Assembly: GCA_963700885.1 (NCBI GenBank)
Contig: CAVOZJ010000020.1
Span: 372,001 to 436,000 of the forward strand
Origin: Anderseniella sp963700885
GTDB lineage: Bacteria > Pseudomonadota > Alphaproteobacteria > Rhizobiales > Aestuariivirgaceae
Reading direction: 5' to 3'
Length of the DNA stretch: 64,000 bases
A program made the translations under genes and the position numbers. Under the pieces are notes generated by a model. The model made no database searches. It saw nothing but the letters and a program-made list of their open reading frames with translations, and was not told the origin of the DNA. Below, one piece after another: positions 26,113 to 34,428 of this stretch; position 1 is the stretch's first letter; every line of letters starts with the position of its first letter.

Positions 26113-27723
26113 TTAACTGTCACGCAGGCGAAAGCGCTGAATCTTGCCGGATTCGTTGCGCGGCAACCGCTCGAGGAAGCGGACAACCCTTGGATACTTG
26201 TAGGGTGCGATGGTGTTTTTGACATGGATCTGCAGGTCGTCAATCAACCTGGGTCTGTCCTGGTCGGGAACTGCAGTTACCACATATGCAACCACGATTT
26301 GACCACGTTCCCTTGAGGCTTCACCAACCACGGCGCATTCATGGACATCCTTGTGCTGCAGCAAGGCGTTTTCAACCTCAACACCGGAAATATTGTAACC
26401 GGATGAGATAATCATATCGTCCAGGCGAGTGTGATAGCACAGATATCCATCTTCGGTTATCGAACAGGCATCACCCGTCATATTCCAGCCGTTCTGCACA
26501 TACTGCTGCTGCCGTTCATCGTCCAGGTACCGGCATCCGGTCGGACCTCTGACGGCGAGTCGTCCGACCTGGTTGGCCGGCAGCCTGCCGCCGGATTCAT
26601 CAAAAACCGCCAGTTCAAAACCGGGAATTGCCGGACCGATCAGGCCTGCTCGTACATGCTTCCCGGATGCACCTGCAAATGCATGCAGCATCTCGGTCGA
26701 GCCGAGCACCTCGGCGAGTTGTATACCGGTGGCGTCTGCCCATGACTGCCTCACTGGCAAGGGCAGCGCTTCACCGGAAGATACGGCCAGACGCAATGTT
26801 GCAAGTGATTGAGTGGTTTTCAGTTTCAGCATCTGCTGAAAGAAAGTTGGAACGGTGAAACAGACTGTCGCGCCGCAGGCGTCGATTGCATCAAGCAGCT
26901 GAACCGGTGAGTAACGTGGATTGAGAACACTGCACGCGCCTGCATAAAGTGGAAAAATCAGCAGGCCGCCCAGCCCGAATGTGAATGCCAGCGGCGCGGT
27001 GCCAATGAATACATCATCAGGGCCGGGCTCAATGATGTGCCGGCACATGGTTTCGCATATGGCGATCACATCACGATGGAAATGGACAGTCGCCTTGGGT
27101 CTGCCGGTTGTGCCTGAGGTAAATGCAATCAGCGAGATGTCATCCGGCAGCGTCAGGCAGGTCTCCGGCTGCGGGCGGGCGTCGGCCATCAGGTCAAACA
27201 ACTCGCCCCGGCCGGAGTCAAATCCGATAACAGGCAACTCCTGGCCCGAGGCAGATATGGCAAGTGCCAGGTCCTGGCTCAACCCATCCTCACAAATCAC
27301 CAGGACGGGCCGCGACATGTCGATAATGACGCGTAGTTCAGTGTCTCGCAGCAAGGACATGGTCGTGACAGCCACAGCGCCGATTTTCTCGATGGCAAGC
27401 CAGATGAGCGCTACCTCCGGTGAGTTTCCGCCGCGGATCAGCACCCGGTTGCCTGGCTTCACACCCTGGCGATGGACCATTACCGAAGCGGCCCGGCACA
27501 CATAATCGTTCAGCCTGGCATATGACCATGTCGCGGTGTCACTTCGTATTGCCGTTCTGCTGCCGTGGCCGTTTGCAATATGCCGGTCCAGCAAAAGCGA
27601 CACACAGTTGAGCGTCGTCAGGTCGGATACGCCTGCAAGAGGCACCAGGTGCGGCAGTTGATCCGGTTTTGGCAGCCGGTCATGTACAAACCGGTCTTTC
27701 TGGGGGCTGACCGGCGGTGTCAT
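26113..27723 (-). CDS. Benzoate-CoA ligase-like AMP-forming acyl-CoA synthetase
   Basis: This 536-residue adenylate-forming enzyme has the P-loop TSGTTGRPKATVHFHRD, the A5 region EVLGSTEMLHAF, and the C-terminal hinge LDDMIISSGYNISGVEVE with catalytic Lys near NESGKIQRF. The HFHRD extension after the P-loop is shared with the ligase at 29605-31224 and is typical of benzoate/2-aminobenzoate-CoA ligases. It is last in the aromatic operon and overlaps the upstream OYE-type gene by four bases. A second ligase in the operon suggests either a second aromatic acid or activation of a ring-cleavage product (inference). Confidence 0.84.
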   Translation of the reverse strand: MTPPVSPQKDRFVHDRLPKPDQLPHLVPLAGVSDLTTLNCVSLLLDRHIANGHGSRTAIRSDTATWSYARLNDYVCRAASVMVHRQGVKPGNRVLIRGGNSPEVALIWLAIEKIGAVAVTTMSLLRDTELRVIIDMSRPVLVICEDGLSQDLALAISASGQELPVIGFDSGRGELFDLMADARPQPETCLTLPDDISLIAFTSGTTGRPKATVHFHRDVIAICETMCRHIIEPGPDDVFIGTAPLAFTFGLGGLLIFPLYAGACSVLNPRYSPVQLLDAIDACGATVCFTVPTFFQQMLKLKTTQSLATLRLAVSSGEALPLPVRQSWADATGIQLAEVLGSTEMLHAFAGASGKHVRAGLIGPAIPGFELAVFDESGGRLPANQVGRLAVRGPTGCRYLDDERQQQYVQNGWNMTGDACSITEDGYLCYHTRLDDMIISSGYNISGVEVENALLQHKDVHECAVVGEASRERGQIVVAYVVTAVPDQDRPRLIDDLQIHVKNTIAPYKYPRVVRFLERLPRNESGKIQRFRLRDS

Positions 27724-29174
27724 TCCGGAGTCCAGTCCGGCGCAGTCAGGCGGCGTTTGCCATCCAGTGATTTCAGCAGGCCGGGTTCGTCAAGCTGCAG
27801 TCTGTCCCAGAGCTTGCAGGTAACCTGCTTGTGGTTCTGGTCGAGCCCTTCACAGTAGTTGGTATACTCACACAACCTTATGTCGTTGCCGTGGCCGGTT
27901 TCGAGTTTCCTGAACCAGTCGGGATCGGCCAGGGCCTGGCGTGCTGTCGCGATGATATCGGCTGTAGAGTCGTTGAGCGCCGCCTCAGCTATTTCGAAAT
28001 TATGTATGCCGCCTGCGGCGACCACCGGTGTGTCAAACCCTGCCTGGCGGACAGCCTGGCGAATGGTTCTGGTTGCCGCCAGGTTGCGTCCGAACGGGCC
28101 TGTTTCGTCAGAGATGTATTGCGGCATGCATTCATAGCCACTGGGCCCGGTATAGGGATAGGCAGCGGCACCCACCTTGGGTTGCTTGGCATCGTCGAAC
28201 TTGCCCCCGCGCGACAGTGACAGGAAGTCCATGCCGGCCCTGGCAAAAGCGGTTGCAAAATGGCAGACATCCTCAAGCGGGCTGCCGCCTTCAATCGCCT
28301 CTGAAGCCAGAAACCTGGAGCCGACTACGAACTCTTCCGGAACGGAATTCCGTACCGCTTCATAGACCTCAAGGGGCAGTCGAACCCGTGCATCCGCAAC
28401 GCCGCCATATCCGTCATCGCGTCTGTTGGTCGCCGACAGGAACGATGCCATGGTGTAGGCGTGCGCGTAATGCAGTTCGACACCGTCAAAACCGGCCCGG
28501 CTGGCGCGGTTGGCTGCCTCAGCAAACAGGTCAGGCAGAACCTTGGGCAGGTCTCTGATGTGGTCGAGGTGCATGTCTGTCACCTGTTCGCGGTAACCAA
28601 TTGTCAGCGCCTCGAATTCGCGCGAGTTCAGAACCTGCTCCAGCTCACTGTCGCTCATGGCGATCAAGGTGCGGCGGACCTCGGCCACTGCAGCATCGGG
28701 CATGCTCAGTGTCTGACGGTGTTGCGGCGTGATGGTCAGAAACCGGTTGAGAAACTTTACCTTGTCAGGGCGGCGCTTGATCGCCAGAAAGTCAATCAAC
28801 TGAATAAACAGCCTTGTTGTGCCGCCGCTTTCCTTGCGAACGACTTCAACCAGTTGCTCAAGCCCATCCAGAAACCGGTCATGGCCAATACGAAGCAATG
28901 GCCCGGACGGTATATCGCGGATGCCGGTCGCCTCCACAACAATCGCGGCCGGTCGTCCGCGCGCGAAACGGCCGTACCATTCCAGCACTTCCGGGGTTAC
29001 ATGCCCCTGGTCAGTGGCCCGCCAGGGCACCATAGCCGGTACCCAGGTCCGGTTGCGCAGGCAAAGCCGTCCAATCTTTAACGGAGAGAACAAGGTTGAC
29101 GATGCGCACTCCTGTGCGTCCGGCAAACGGCCCTTCTCGGGATACCATCTTATTTTCTCAGGCGGTTTCCACAT
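27720..29174 (-). CDS. Old-yellow-enzyme-type NADH:flavin oxidoreductase
   Basis: This 484-residue TIM-barrel flavoprotein is of the OYE/2,4-dienoyl-CoA reductase group. Visible are LFSPLKIGRLCLRNRTWVPA at the start of the barrel, the active-site block ELHYAHAYTMASFLSATNRR followed by DDGYGG, and the FMN phosphate loop VVAAGGIHNF. The C-terminal tail has C-x5-C-x11-C (CEYTNYCEGL ... VTCKLW). That is fewer cysteines than the four used for an Fe-S cluster in 2,4-dienoyl-CoA reductase. It has the same fold as the reductase half of the aminobenzoyl-CoA enzyme at 34429-36723, so it could add a second ring-reduction step. It overlaps the following ligase gene. Confidence 0.8.
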   Translation of the reverse strand: MWKPPEKIRWYPEKGRLPDAQECASSTLFSPLKIGRLCLRNRTWVPAMVPWRATDQGHVTPEVLEWYGRFARGRPAAIVVEATGIRDIPSGPLLRIGHDRFLDGLEQLVEVVRKESGGTTRLFIQLIDFLAIKRRPDKVKFLNRFLTITPQHRQTLSMPDAAVAEVRRTLIAMSDSELEQVLNSREFEALTIGYREQVTDMHLDHIRDLPKVLPDLFAEAANRASRAGFDGVELHYAHAYTMASFLSATNRRDDGYGGVADARVRLPLEVYEAVRNSVPEEFVVGSRFLASEAIEGGSPLEDVCHFATAFARAGMDFLSLSRGGKFDDAKQPKVGAAAYPYTGPSGYECMPQYISDETGPFGRNLAATRTIRQAVRQAGFDTPVVAAGGIHNFEIAEAALNDSTADIIATARQALADPDWFRKLETGHGNDIRLCEYTNYCEGLDQNHKQVTCKLWDRLQLDEPGLLKSLDGKRRLTAPDWTPE

Positions 29175-29198
29175 ATGATCCTGATCCCATCGGTATGG

Positions 29199-29600
29199 TT
29201 ATTGATCGTTCGCCGGCAAAACGGCCGTAGCCTCGATTTCCACCTTCGCCTCGTCTTCGACCAGGGCCACAACCTGTACCAGCGCCATGGCTGGAAAATG
29301 AGATCCGATAACCCGCTTGTAGGCGGCTCCCAGTTCCCGTTGGCAGCCGAGATACTCCTGCTTGCTGGTGACGTACCAGGTCATGCGCACAATATGCTTT
29401 GGTCTTGCTCCGGCTTGCGCCAGCACCTCAACGATATTGCGAAGCGCCTGTTCGGCTTGCCCGGCAAACTCATCGGTCTCAAATACCTCTTGAGCATTCC
29501 AGCCAATCATACCGCCGGTGAACACCATGCGTCCCTCGGCAGCTACTCCGTTGGCGTAGCCCTTCGGCTGCTTCCAGGTTTCTGGTTGCAGAAATTGCAT
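29199..29600 (-). CDS. RidA/YjgF-family protein lacking the catalytic arginine
   Basis: This 133-residue protein has the Rid fold (GRMVFTGGMIGWN, QALRNIVEVLAQAG, KVEIEATAV). In true RidA enamine/imine deaminases an Arg at position 105 binds the substrate carboxylate. The matching segment here is FPAMALVQV, with Met105 at that place, so it belongs with Rid subgroups that lack deaminase activity or use a CoA-bound substrate without free carboxylate. It lies five bases after the benzoate-CoA ligase stop inside the aromatic operon. A role on an amino or imino ring intermediate is plausible but unproven. Confidence 0.78.
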   Translation of the reverse strand: MQFLQPETWKQPKGYANGVAAEGRMVFTGGMIGWNAQEVFETDEFAGQAEQALRNIVEVLAQAGARPKHIVRMTWYVTSKQEYLGCQRELGAAYKRVIGSHFPAMALVQVVALVEDEAKVEIEATAVLPANDQ

Positions 29601-29604
29601 TTGA

Positions 29605-31224
29605 CTAGTCCTTTCTCAGCCGGAAGCGCTGGATTTTACCGGTCTGTGTCTTGGGCAATGCATCGGTAAACACCACTGAGCGCGGGTACTTGTACGGCGC
29701 AATGGCCTGTTTGACGTGGTCCTGAAGGCGCTTTATGCAATCCCTGTCCGCGCTGACGTGTTCGGCCAGCACCACATGGGCCTGAACGATCTGGCCGCGG
29801 TCCTCGTCTGCCACGCCGATAACGGCACACTCGACGACGTCGCCGTGAGACAGCAAGGCGGCCTCCACTTCAGGTCCGGCAATGTTGTAGCCGGAAGATA
29901 TGATCATGTCGTCGCTGCGCGCGGCAAAATGGAATAATCCTGCATCATCCTGGATGAAACTGTCCCCGGTCAGATTCCAGCCATCGCGCACATAGTTCGC
30001 CTGCCGGTCATCTTTCAGGTAGCGGCAACCGGTGGGGCCTTTGACAGCCAGCTTGCCTATGGTGCCGCGTGGCACCTCGGTCATATGCTCATCAACCACG
30101 ATGGCCTGATAGCCGGTGACGGGTGTGCCGGTCTGGGCAGGCCCTGCTGAACCGGAGCGGTTTGAGATGAAGATGTGCAGCAATTCGGTTGAACCGATGC
30201 CGTCGAGCATTTCCTTGCCTGTTTTTGCTTTCCACTCCTCAAAAACCGGTCCCGGCAAGGTTTCTCCTGCAGACACCGCTACCCGCAGCGACGACAGGTC
30301 TGCGCCTTTGTCCATAGCCCGCATCATGGCGCGGTATGCGGTCGGCGCGGTGAAACATATGGTTGCCCTGTAGGTTTCGATGATCTCGATCATGTTGGGC
30401 GGTGACGCGGTCTCCAGCAGTGTCGCGGTCGCGCCAAACCGCAATGGAAACACAGCCAGTCCACCCAGGCCAAATGTGAATGCAAGTGGTGGAGAGCCGA
30501 CAAAAACATCGTCCGGGGTAACGCCCAGGACCTCTTTGGCATAACCATCGGCGATAATCATCAGGTCGCGATGGAAATGCATTGTCGCCTTGGGTTCCCC
30601 GGTAGTGCCGGAAGTAAATCCGAGCAGGGCCACGTCATCCTGGCTGGTTTGCACGGCATTGAATGTGACAGACTTGTTGAGGCCTGCGCGATCCAGTTCC
30701 GCATCGTGATTGGCGGTGCCGTCAAAGCCGATTACCTTTTCGAGATATCGCGACCCTTTGGCACAAACCACGATCTCGTCCATCATGCGGGTATCGCAAA
30801 GCGCCAGGCTCACCTGCGCCTTGTCGACAATCTTTGATAACTCGCCGGCCCGCAACATCGGCATGGTGTTGACCACCACGGCTCCGGCTTTTGTGGCTGC
30901 CAGCCAGCACGCCACCATGGCCGGATTGTTGGCGGACCGGATCAGCACCCGGTTGCCGGGCCTGACGCCGTAATCTTCTGACAGTGCGTGGGCCAGACGG
31001 TTGGTCCAGTCAGACAGTTCCTTGTAGGTGCGCCTGCGGCCGTTGCCGATCAGCGCCACGTGGTCCCCGAAACCCTGTTCGACCATTCTGTCGGTCAGCT
31101 CCACTGCCGCATTGAGTTGATCGGGATACTCAAATCCGTCCAGCAGGAACTCCGGCCACTGGTCAGACGGCGGCAGGTTGTCCCGGCTGAAAGTGTCTGC
31201 ATGAGCGCTTGGCAACAGGTTCAT
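29605..31224 (-). CDS. Benzoate/2-aminobenzoate-CoA ligase
   Basis: This 539-residue AMP-forming ligase has P-loop TSGTTGEPKATMHFHRD, A5 motif LDGIGSTELLHIF, and ARSDDMIISSGYNIAGPEVE with a late Lys in KTQTGKIQRF. These features match benzoate- and 2-aminobenzoate-CoA ligases. It would make the aryl-CoA substrate for the monooxygenase/reductase at 34429-36723. I start at ATG 31224, four bases after the acyl-CoA dehydrogenase stop; the frame is open for 22 more codons inside that gene. The link to 2-aminobenzoate comes from operon content, not from ligase residues. Confidence 0.85.
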   Translation of the reverse strand: MNLLPSAHADTFSRDNLPPSDQWPEFLLDGFEYPDQLNAAVELTDRMVEQGFGDHVALIGNGRRRTYKELSDWTNRLAHALSEDYGVRPGNRVLIRSANNPAMVACWLAATKAGAVVVNTMPMLRAGELSKIVDKAQVSLALCDTRMMDEIVVCAKGSRYLEKVIGFDGTANHDAELDRAGLNKSVTFNAVQTSQDDVALLGFTSGTTGEPKATMHFHRDLMIIADGYAKEVLGVTPDDVFVGSPPLAFTFGLGGLAVFPLRFGATATLLETASPPNMIEIIETYRATICFTAPTAYRAMMRAMDKGADLSSLRVAVSAGETLPGPVFEEWKAKTGKEMLDGIGSTELLHIFISNRSGSAGPAQTGTPVTGYQAIVVDEHMTEVPRGTIGKLAVKGPTGCRYLKDDRQANYVRDGWNLTGDSFIQDDAGLFHFAARSDDMIISSGYNIAGPEVEAALLSHGDVVECAVIGVADEDRGQIVQAHVVLAEHVSADRDCIKRLQDHVKQAIAPYKYPRSVVFTDALPKTQTGKIQRFRLRKD

Positions 31225-31228
31225 CGAT

Positions 31229-32377
31229 CTAGCCTCTTTCCAGCACCTGGCGCGCAATGACAACTTTCTGCACGTCGGATGCTCCTTCATAAATGCGAAG
31301 AGCCCGAATTTCGCGATACAGGCTTTCCACTATGTGACCGCGACGCACGCCGTCGCCGCCATGCAACTGAACTGCACGGTCGATCACCTGTTGCGCCGTA
31401 TCTGTTGCGTGCAGCTTGGCCATGGCGGCCTCCCGGGTAACTCGTGCAGCCCCGGTATCCTTTGTCCAGGCCGCCCGGTAGACCAGCAGGGCGCTGGCAT
31501 CCACATCCAGCGCCATGTCGGCCACGTGGCCCTGGACCATTTGCAACTCACTCATCGGCGCGCCAAACAGTTCACGTTCGCGCACCCGGGCAAGTGTCTC
31601 ATCCAGCGCCCGGCGCGCAAAGCCCAGCGCTGCCGCCCCGACGGTAGAGCGAAAAATATCAAGCACCGACATGGCCACCTTGAAACCATGCCCCGGTTCG
31701 CCGATCAGCGCATCCGAACTGACGCGGACGTTGTCAAATTTCAGTCGAGCCAGCGGGTGAGGGGCAATAACCTCCAGGCGCTCGGCGACGATCAGACCTT
31801 TCGTGTCCGCCGGTACCAGGAAACAGGACAATCCCCTGGCGCCGGGCGCTTCTCCGGTGCGGGCAAATACACAATAGATATCGGCAATGCCACCATTCGA
31901 TATCCAGGTTTTCTCGCCGTTGAGCACGAAATGATTGCCGTCGCGGGTGGCGGTCATGTCCATTGCGGCTACATCCGAACCGGAACGCGGTTCACTCAGC
32001 GCGAATGCCGACAGGGCAGTTCCGGCCCTGGTCTGACGGAGCCAGTTTTTCTGTTCGCCCGTTCCGAACAATGATATGGCCCCGGTACCCAGACCCTGCA
32101 TCGCGAAGGCGAAGTCGGCCAGGCCGTCGTGGCGCGCCAGCGTTTCGCGGATCAGGCACAGGCTGCGGACATCCAGCATGCCTGGTTCGTCCGGATCAAC
32201 GGCAGCATGTTCAAGCCAGCCATCCTCGCCGAGCCTGCCTACCAGCGCCCTGCAGGCAGCATCAGTGTCGAAGTGGTCCACCGGCAAATTGACGCTGCAC
32301 CACTCGTCCAGCGAGGCGGCCAGTTCGCGGTGCCTGTCTTCAAGAAACGGCCAGTCCAGAAAGCTTGTGTCGGCCAT
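31229..32377 (-). CDS. Acyl-CoA dehydrogenase family protein in aromatic operon
   Basis: This 382-residue flavoprotein shows ALSEPRSGSDVAAMDMTA and NGEKTWISNGGIADIYCVFA in the beta domain and QLHGGDGVRRGHIVESLYRE followed by RALRIYEGASDVQK at the C-terminus. It is expected to oxidise an alicyclic or acyclic acyl-CoA made after ring reduction, joining the hydratase and SDR in beta-oxidation-like steps. Two bases separate it from the enoyl-CoA hydratase gene upstream. Confidence 0.86.
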   Translation of the reverse strand: MADTSFLDWPFLEDRHRELAASLDEWCSVNLPVDHFDTDAACRALVGRLGEDGWLEHAAVDPDEPGMLDVRSLCLIRETLARHDGLADFAFAMQGLGTGAISLFGTGEQKNWLRQTRAGTALSAFALSEPRSGSDVAAMDMTATRDGNHFVLNGEKTWISNGGIADIYCVFARTGEAPGARGLSCFLVPADTKGLIVAERLEVIAPHPLARLKFDNVRVSSDALIGEPGHGFKVAMSVLDIFRSTVGAAALGFARRALDETLARVRERELFGAPMSELQMVQGHVADMALDVDASALLVYRAAWTKDTGAARVTREAAMAKLHATDTAQQVIDRAVQLHGGDGVRRGHIVESLYREIRALRIYEGASDVQKVVIARQVLERG

Positions 32378-32379
32378 GA

Positions 32380-33192
32380 TCAGTTGCCCTCGAACACAGG
32401 TTTACCCTTTGCAACGAAAGCCTCGTAGGCCCGGTGAAAATCCCGGGTCTGCATGCAGATGGCCTGCGCCTGTGCTTCGGCCTCTATGGCCTGCTCGAGG
32501 CTCATCGACCATTCGTGGTTGAGCTGTGTCTTGGTGATGGAATGGGCGAAATTCGGGCCGGACGCGATACGGCTGGCCAACGCCAGTGCCTCGCTTTCAA
32601 GGTCGCTGGCATCCACAAGACGGTTGTAGTACCCCCAGCGTTCGCCTTCCTCGGCAGTCATTGCACGTCCGGTGTATAGTAATTCGGCCGCACGCGCCTG
32701 GCCGATAATGCGTGGCAGGATTGCGCAGGCCCCCATGTCACAGCCGGCCAGCCCGACGCGGGTGAACAGGAACGCGGTTTTGGCATCGGGCGTTGCAAGC
32801 CGCATGTCCGAGGCCATGGTGATAATGGCGCCTGCGCCGGCGGCCACGCCATCGATCGCAGAGATTACCGGCTTGCCACAACCCAGCATTGCCTTGACCA
32901 GGTCGCCTGTCATGCGGGTGAAATTCAACAGACCCTTCATGTCCATTTTGGTAAGGGGCCCGATGATCTCGTGCACGTCGCCACCCGAGCAGAAATTTGC
33001 TTCATTGGGCAAAAACACCACCACATCCACGTCCTCGGCGTAGACCAGTGCGCGGAACGTGTCGCGCAACTCGGCATAGCTGTCGAAAGTCAGGGGGTTT
33101 TTGCGTTCAGGCCTGGCCAGCCGGATGGTTGCCACATTGTTATGCATCTGCCAGTGGAAGTGTTCTGGCTTCAGTCCGCGCATGTCACTCAT
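32380..33192 (-). CDS. Enoyl-CoA hydratase/isomerase family protein
   Basis: This 270-residue crotonase-fold protein begins with NNVATIRLARPERKNPLTFD. The oxyanion-hole loops are FCSGGDVHEI near residue 66 and DGVAAGAGAIITMASDM near residue 113. It hydrates an unsaturated CoA thioester or opens the ring hydrolytically, as related enzymes do in CoA-dependent aromatic pathways. Its ATG overlaps the MarR stop by four bases. Confidence 0.86.
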   Translation of the reverse strand: MSDMRGLKPEHFHWQMHNNVATIRLARPERKNPLTFDSYAELRDTFRALVYAEDVDVVVFLPNEANFCSGGDVHEIIGPLTKMDMKGLLNFTRMTGDLVKAMLGCGKPVISAIDGVAAGAGAIITMASDMRLATPDAKTAFLFTRVGLAGCDMGACAILPRIIGQARAAELLYTGRAMTAEEGERWGYYNRLVDASDLESEALALASRIASGPNFAHSITKTQLNHEWSMSLEQAIEAEAQAQAICMQTRDFHRAYEAFVAKGKPVFEGN

Positions 33193-33662
33193 GCTGTCTC
33201 TCCCTGGGATTGATTAAGCAGGTCCATGCAGGCGATCATCATTTCTGCGTCGGCAGGTGAAAGCTCTGCCAGCAGTTCATCCACCCAGCCCTCATGCACC
33301 TGTGCCATATGGCTGAATTCATCGCGGGCTTTTTTGGTCAGCCGCACCACCATGGCGCGCCGGTCACCTTCCACCGGCACCCTCATGATGCTTCCATCCT
33401 GCACCAGCCGGTCAACAATACCTGTCACATTGCCGTTTGAGACTTTCAGGAAAGATGACAGTTCACTCATCCGTAATCCCTGCCGGTGATGGAACAGGGC
33501 CGCCATCACGTCAAATCGCGGCAATGTGGTTCCAAATTCCGCTCGTAATCTTTCCCGCAACACGGCCTCAATGTGGCGTTGAAGTTTCAACAATCGCAAC
33601 CAGAACCGCAATCGCTGCTTTGGTGCGGGCCGATTATCGGTTCTCTTGGCGATCTCGGACAT
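33189..33662 (-). CDS. MarR-family transcriptional regulator
   Basis: This 157-residue winged-helix protein has the order dimer helices, MSELSSFLKVSNGNVTGIVD recognition helix and the DRRAMVVRLT wing, typical of MarR. The ATG at 33662 overlaps the SDR stop by one base (TGATG). Lying inside the operon, it probably senses an aryl-CoA, as MarR regulators of similar aromatic-CoA operons do, and binds the palindrome at 36786-36807. Both are inference. Confidence 0.85.
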   Translation of the reverse strand: MSEIAKRTDNRPAPKQRLRFWLRLLKLQRHIEAVLRERLRAEFGTTLPRFDVMAALFHHRQGLRMSELSSFLKVSNGNVTGIVDRLVQDGSIMRVPVEGDRRAMVVRLTKKARDEFSHMAQVHEGWVDELLAELSPADAEMMIACMDLLNQSQGETA

Positions 33663-34426
33663 CAGGCAATTCCTTCCGGTATGGCAATTGCTGCGCCGTT
33701 TGCCGGATCGGCCTGGTCGGCGCAAAGCTGCAACACCAGCTCAGCGATTTCCGAAGGTTGAACAAATTTGCCAGTCGGAGTGCCTTTTAACAGGGCCGAG
33801 GCTGCCTGCTCGCGGCTCATGCCGGTCTTGTTCACGATATTGTCCAGCGTTCTGTCCAGCATCGGTGTCTGGGTATAGCCGGGGCAGATGGCATTGACGG
33901 TGATGCCCTTCGGCTGAAGCTCTTCCGCCAGTGCGCGCGTCAGGCCGACCACGCCATGTTTGGCGGCGCAATAGGCACTGACATAGGCGCTGCCCCTCAG
34001 GCCGGCTACCGAGGCGATGGCGATCATCCGGCCCCAGCCGGCGGCCAGCATGGGGTCAAGCGCGCACTGAAACGTGTTGAAGACACCGGTAAGGTTTACA
34101 TCAATCGTATGCTGCCACTGCTTGGCCGATAGCCGGCCAAACGGCTGGCTTTCAGCGAAGCCTGCATTGGCTATGACGATGGACACCGGGCCGTGCTGGT
34201 CGGCTGCGGTTGAAAACGCCGTGCGCAGTTCATCCGCATCTGTCACGTCGGCAATGGTCCATGCAATTTTTTCGTGTCTTGCTGCGGTTTCCCGCAACGG
34301 TGCTTCGCGACGTCCGGTGATGGTGACCGCAGCGCCCGCTGCCGCTAGCGCCATCGCTATCGCTGAGCCAACGCCCGTACCGCCGCCGGTGACCAGTGCA
34401 TGTTGTCGGTGAAGGTTAGCCTGCAT
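33662..34426 (-). CDS. SDR-family 3-hydroxyacyl-CoA/hydroxybutyrate dehydrogenase-like protein
   Basis: This 254-residue short-chain dehydrogenase has the cofactor loop VTGGGTGVGSAIAMALAAAG, NAGFAES, catalytic Ser in IAIASVAG and YVSAYCAAKHG (Tyr-x3-Lys). It resembles 3-hydroxybutyrate/3-oxoacyl dehydrogenases. In the operon it would oxidise the hydroxyacyl-CoA formed by the hydratase. It lies two bases downstream of the monooxygenase/reductase gene. Confidence 0.85.
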   Translation of the reverse strand: MQANLHRQHALVTGGGTGVGSAIAMALAAAGAAVTITGRREAPLRETAARHEKIAWTIADVTDADELRTAFSTAADQHGPVSIVIANAGFAESQPFGRLSAKQWQHTIDVNLTGVFNTFQCALDPMLAAGWGRMIAIASVAGLRGSAYVSAYCAAKHGVVGLTRALAEELQPKGITVNAICPGYTQTPMLDRTLDNIVNKTGMSREQAASALLKGTPTGKFVQPSEIAELVLQLCADQADPANGAAIAIPEGIA

Positions 34427-34428
34427 GA

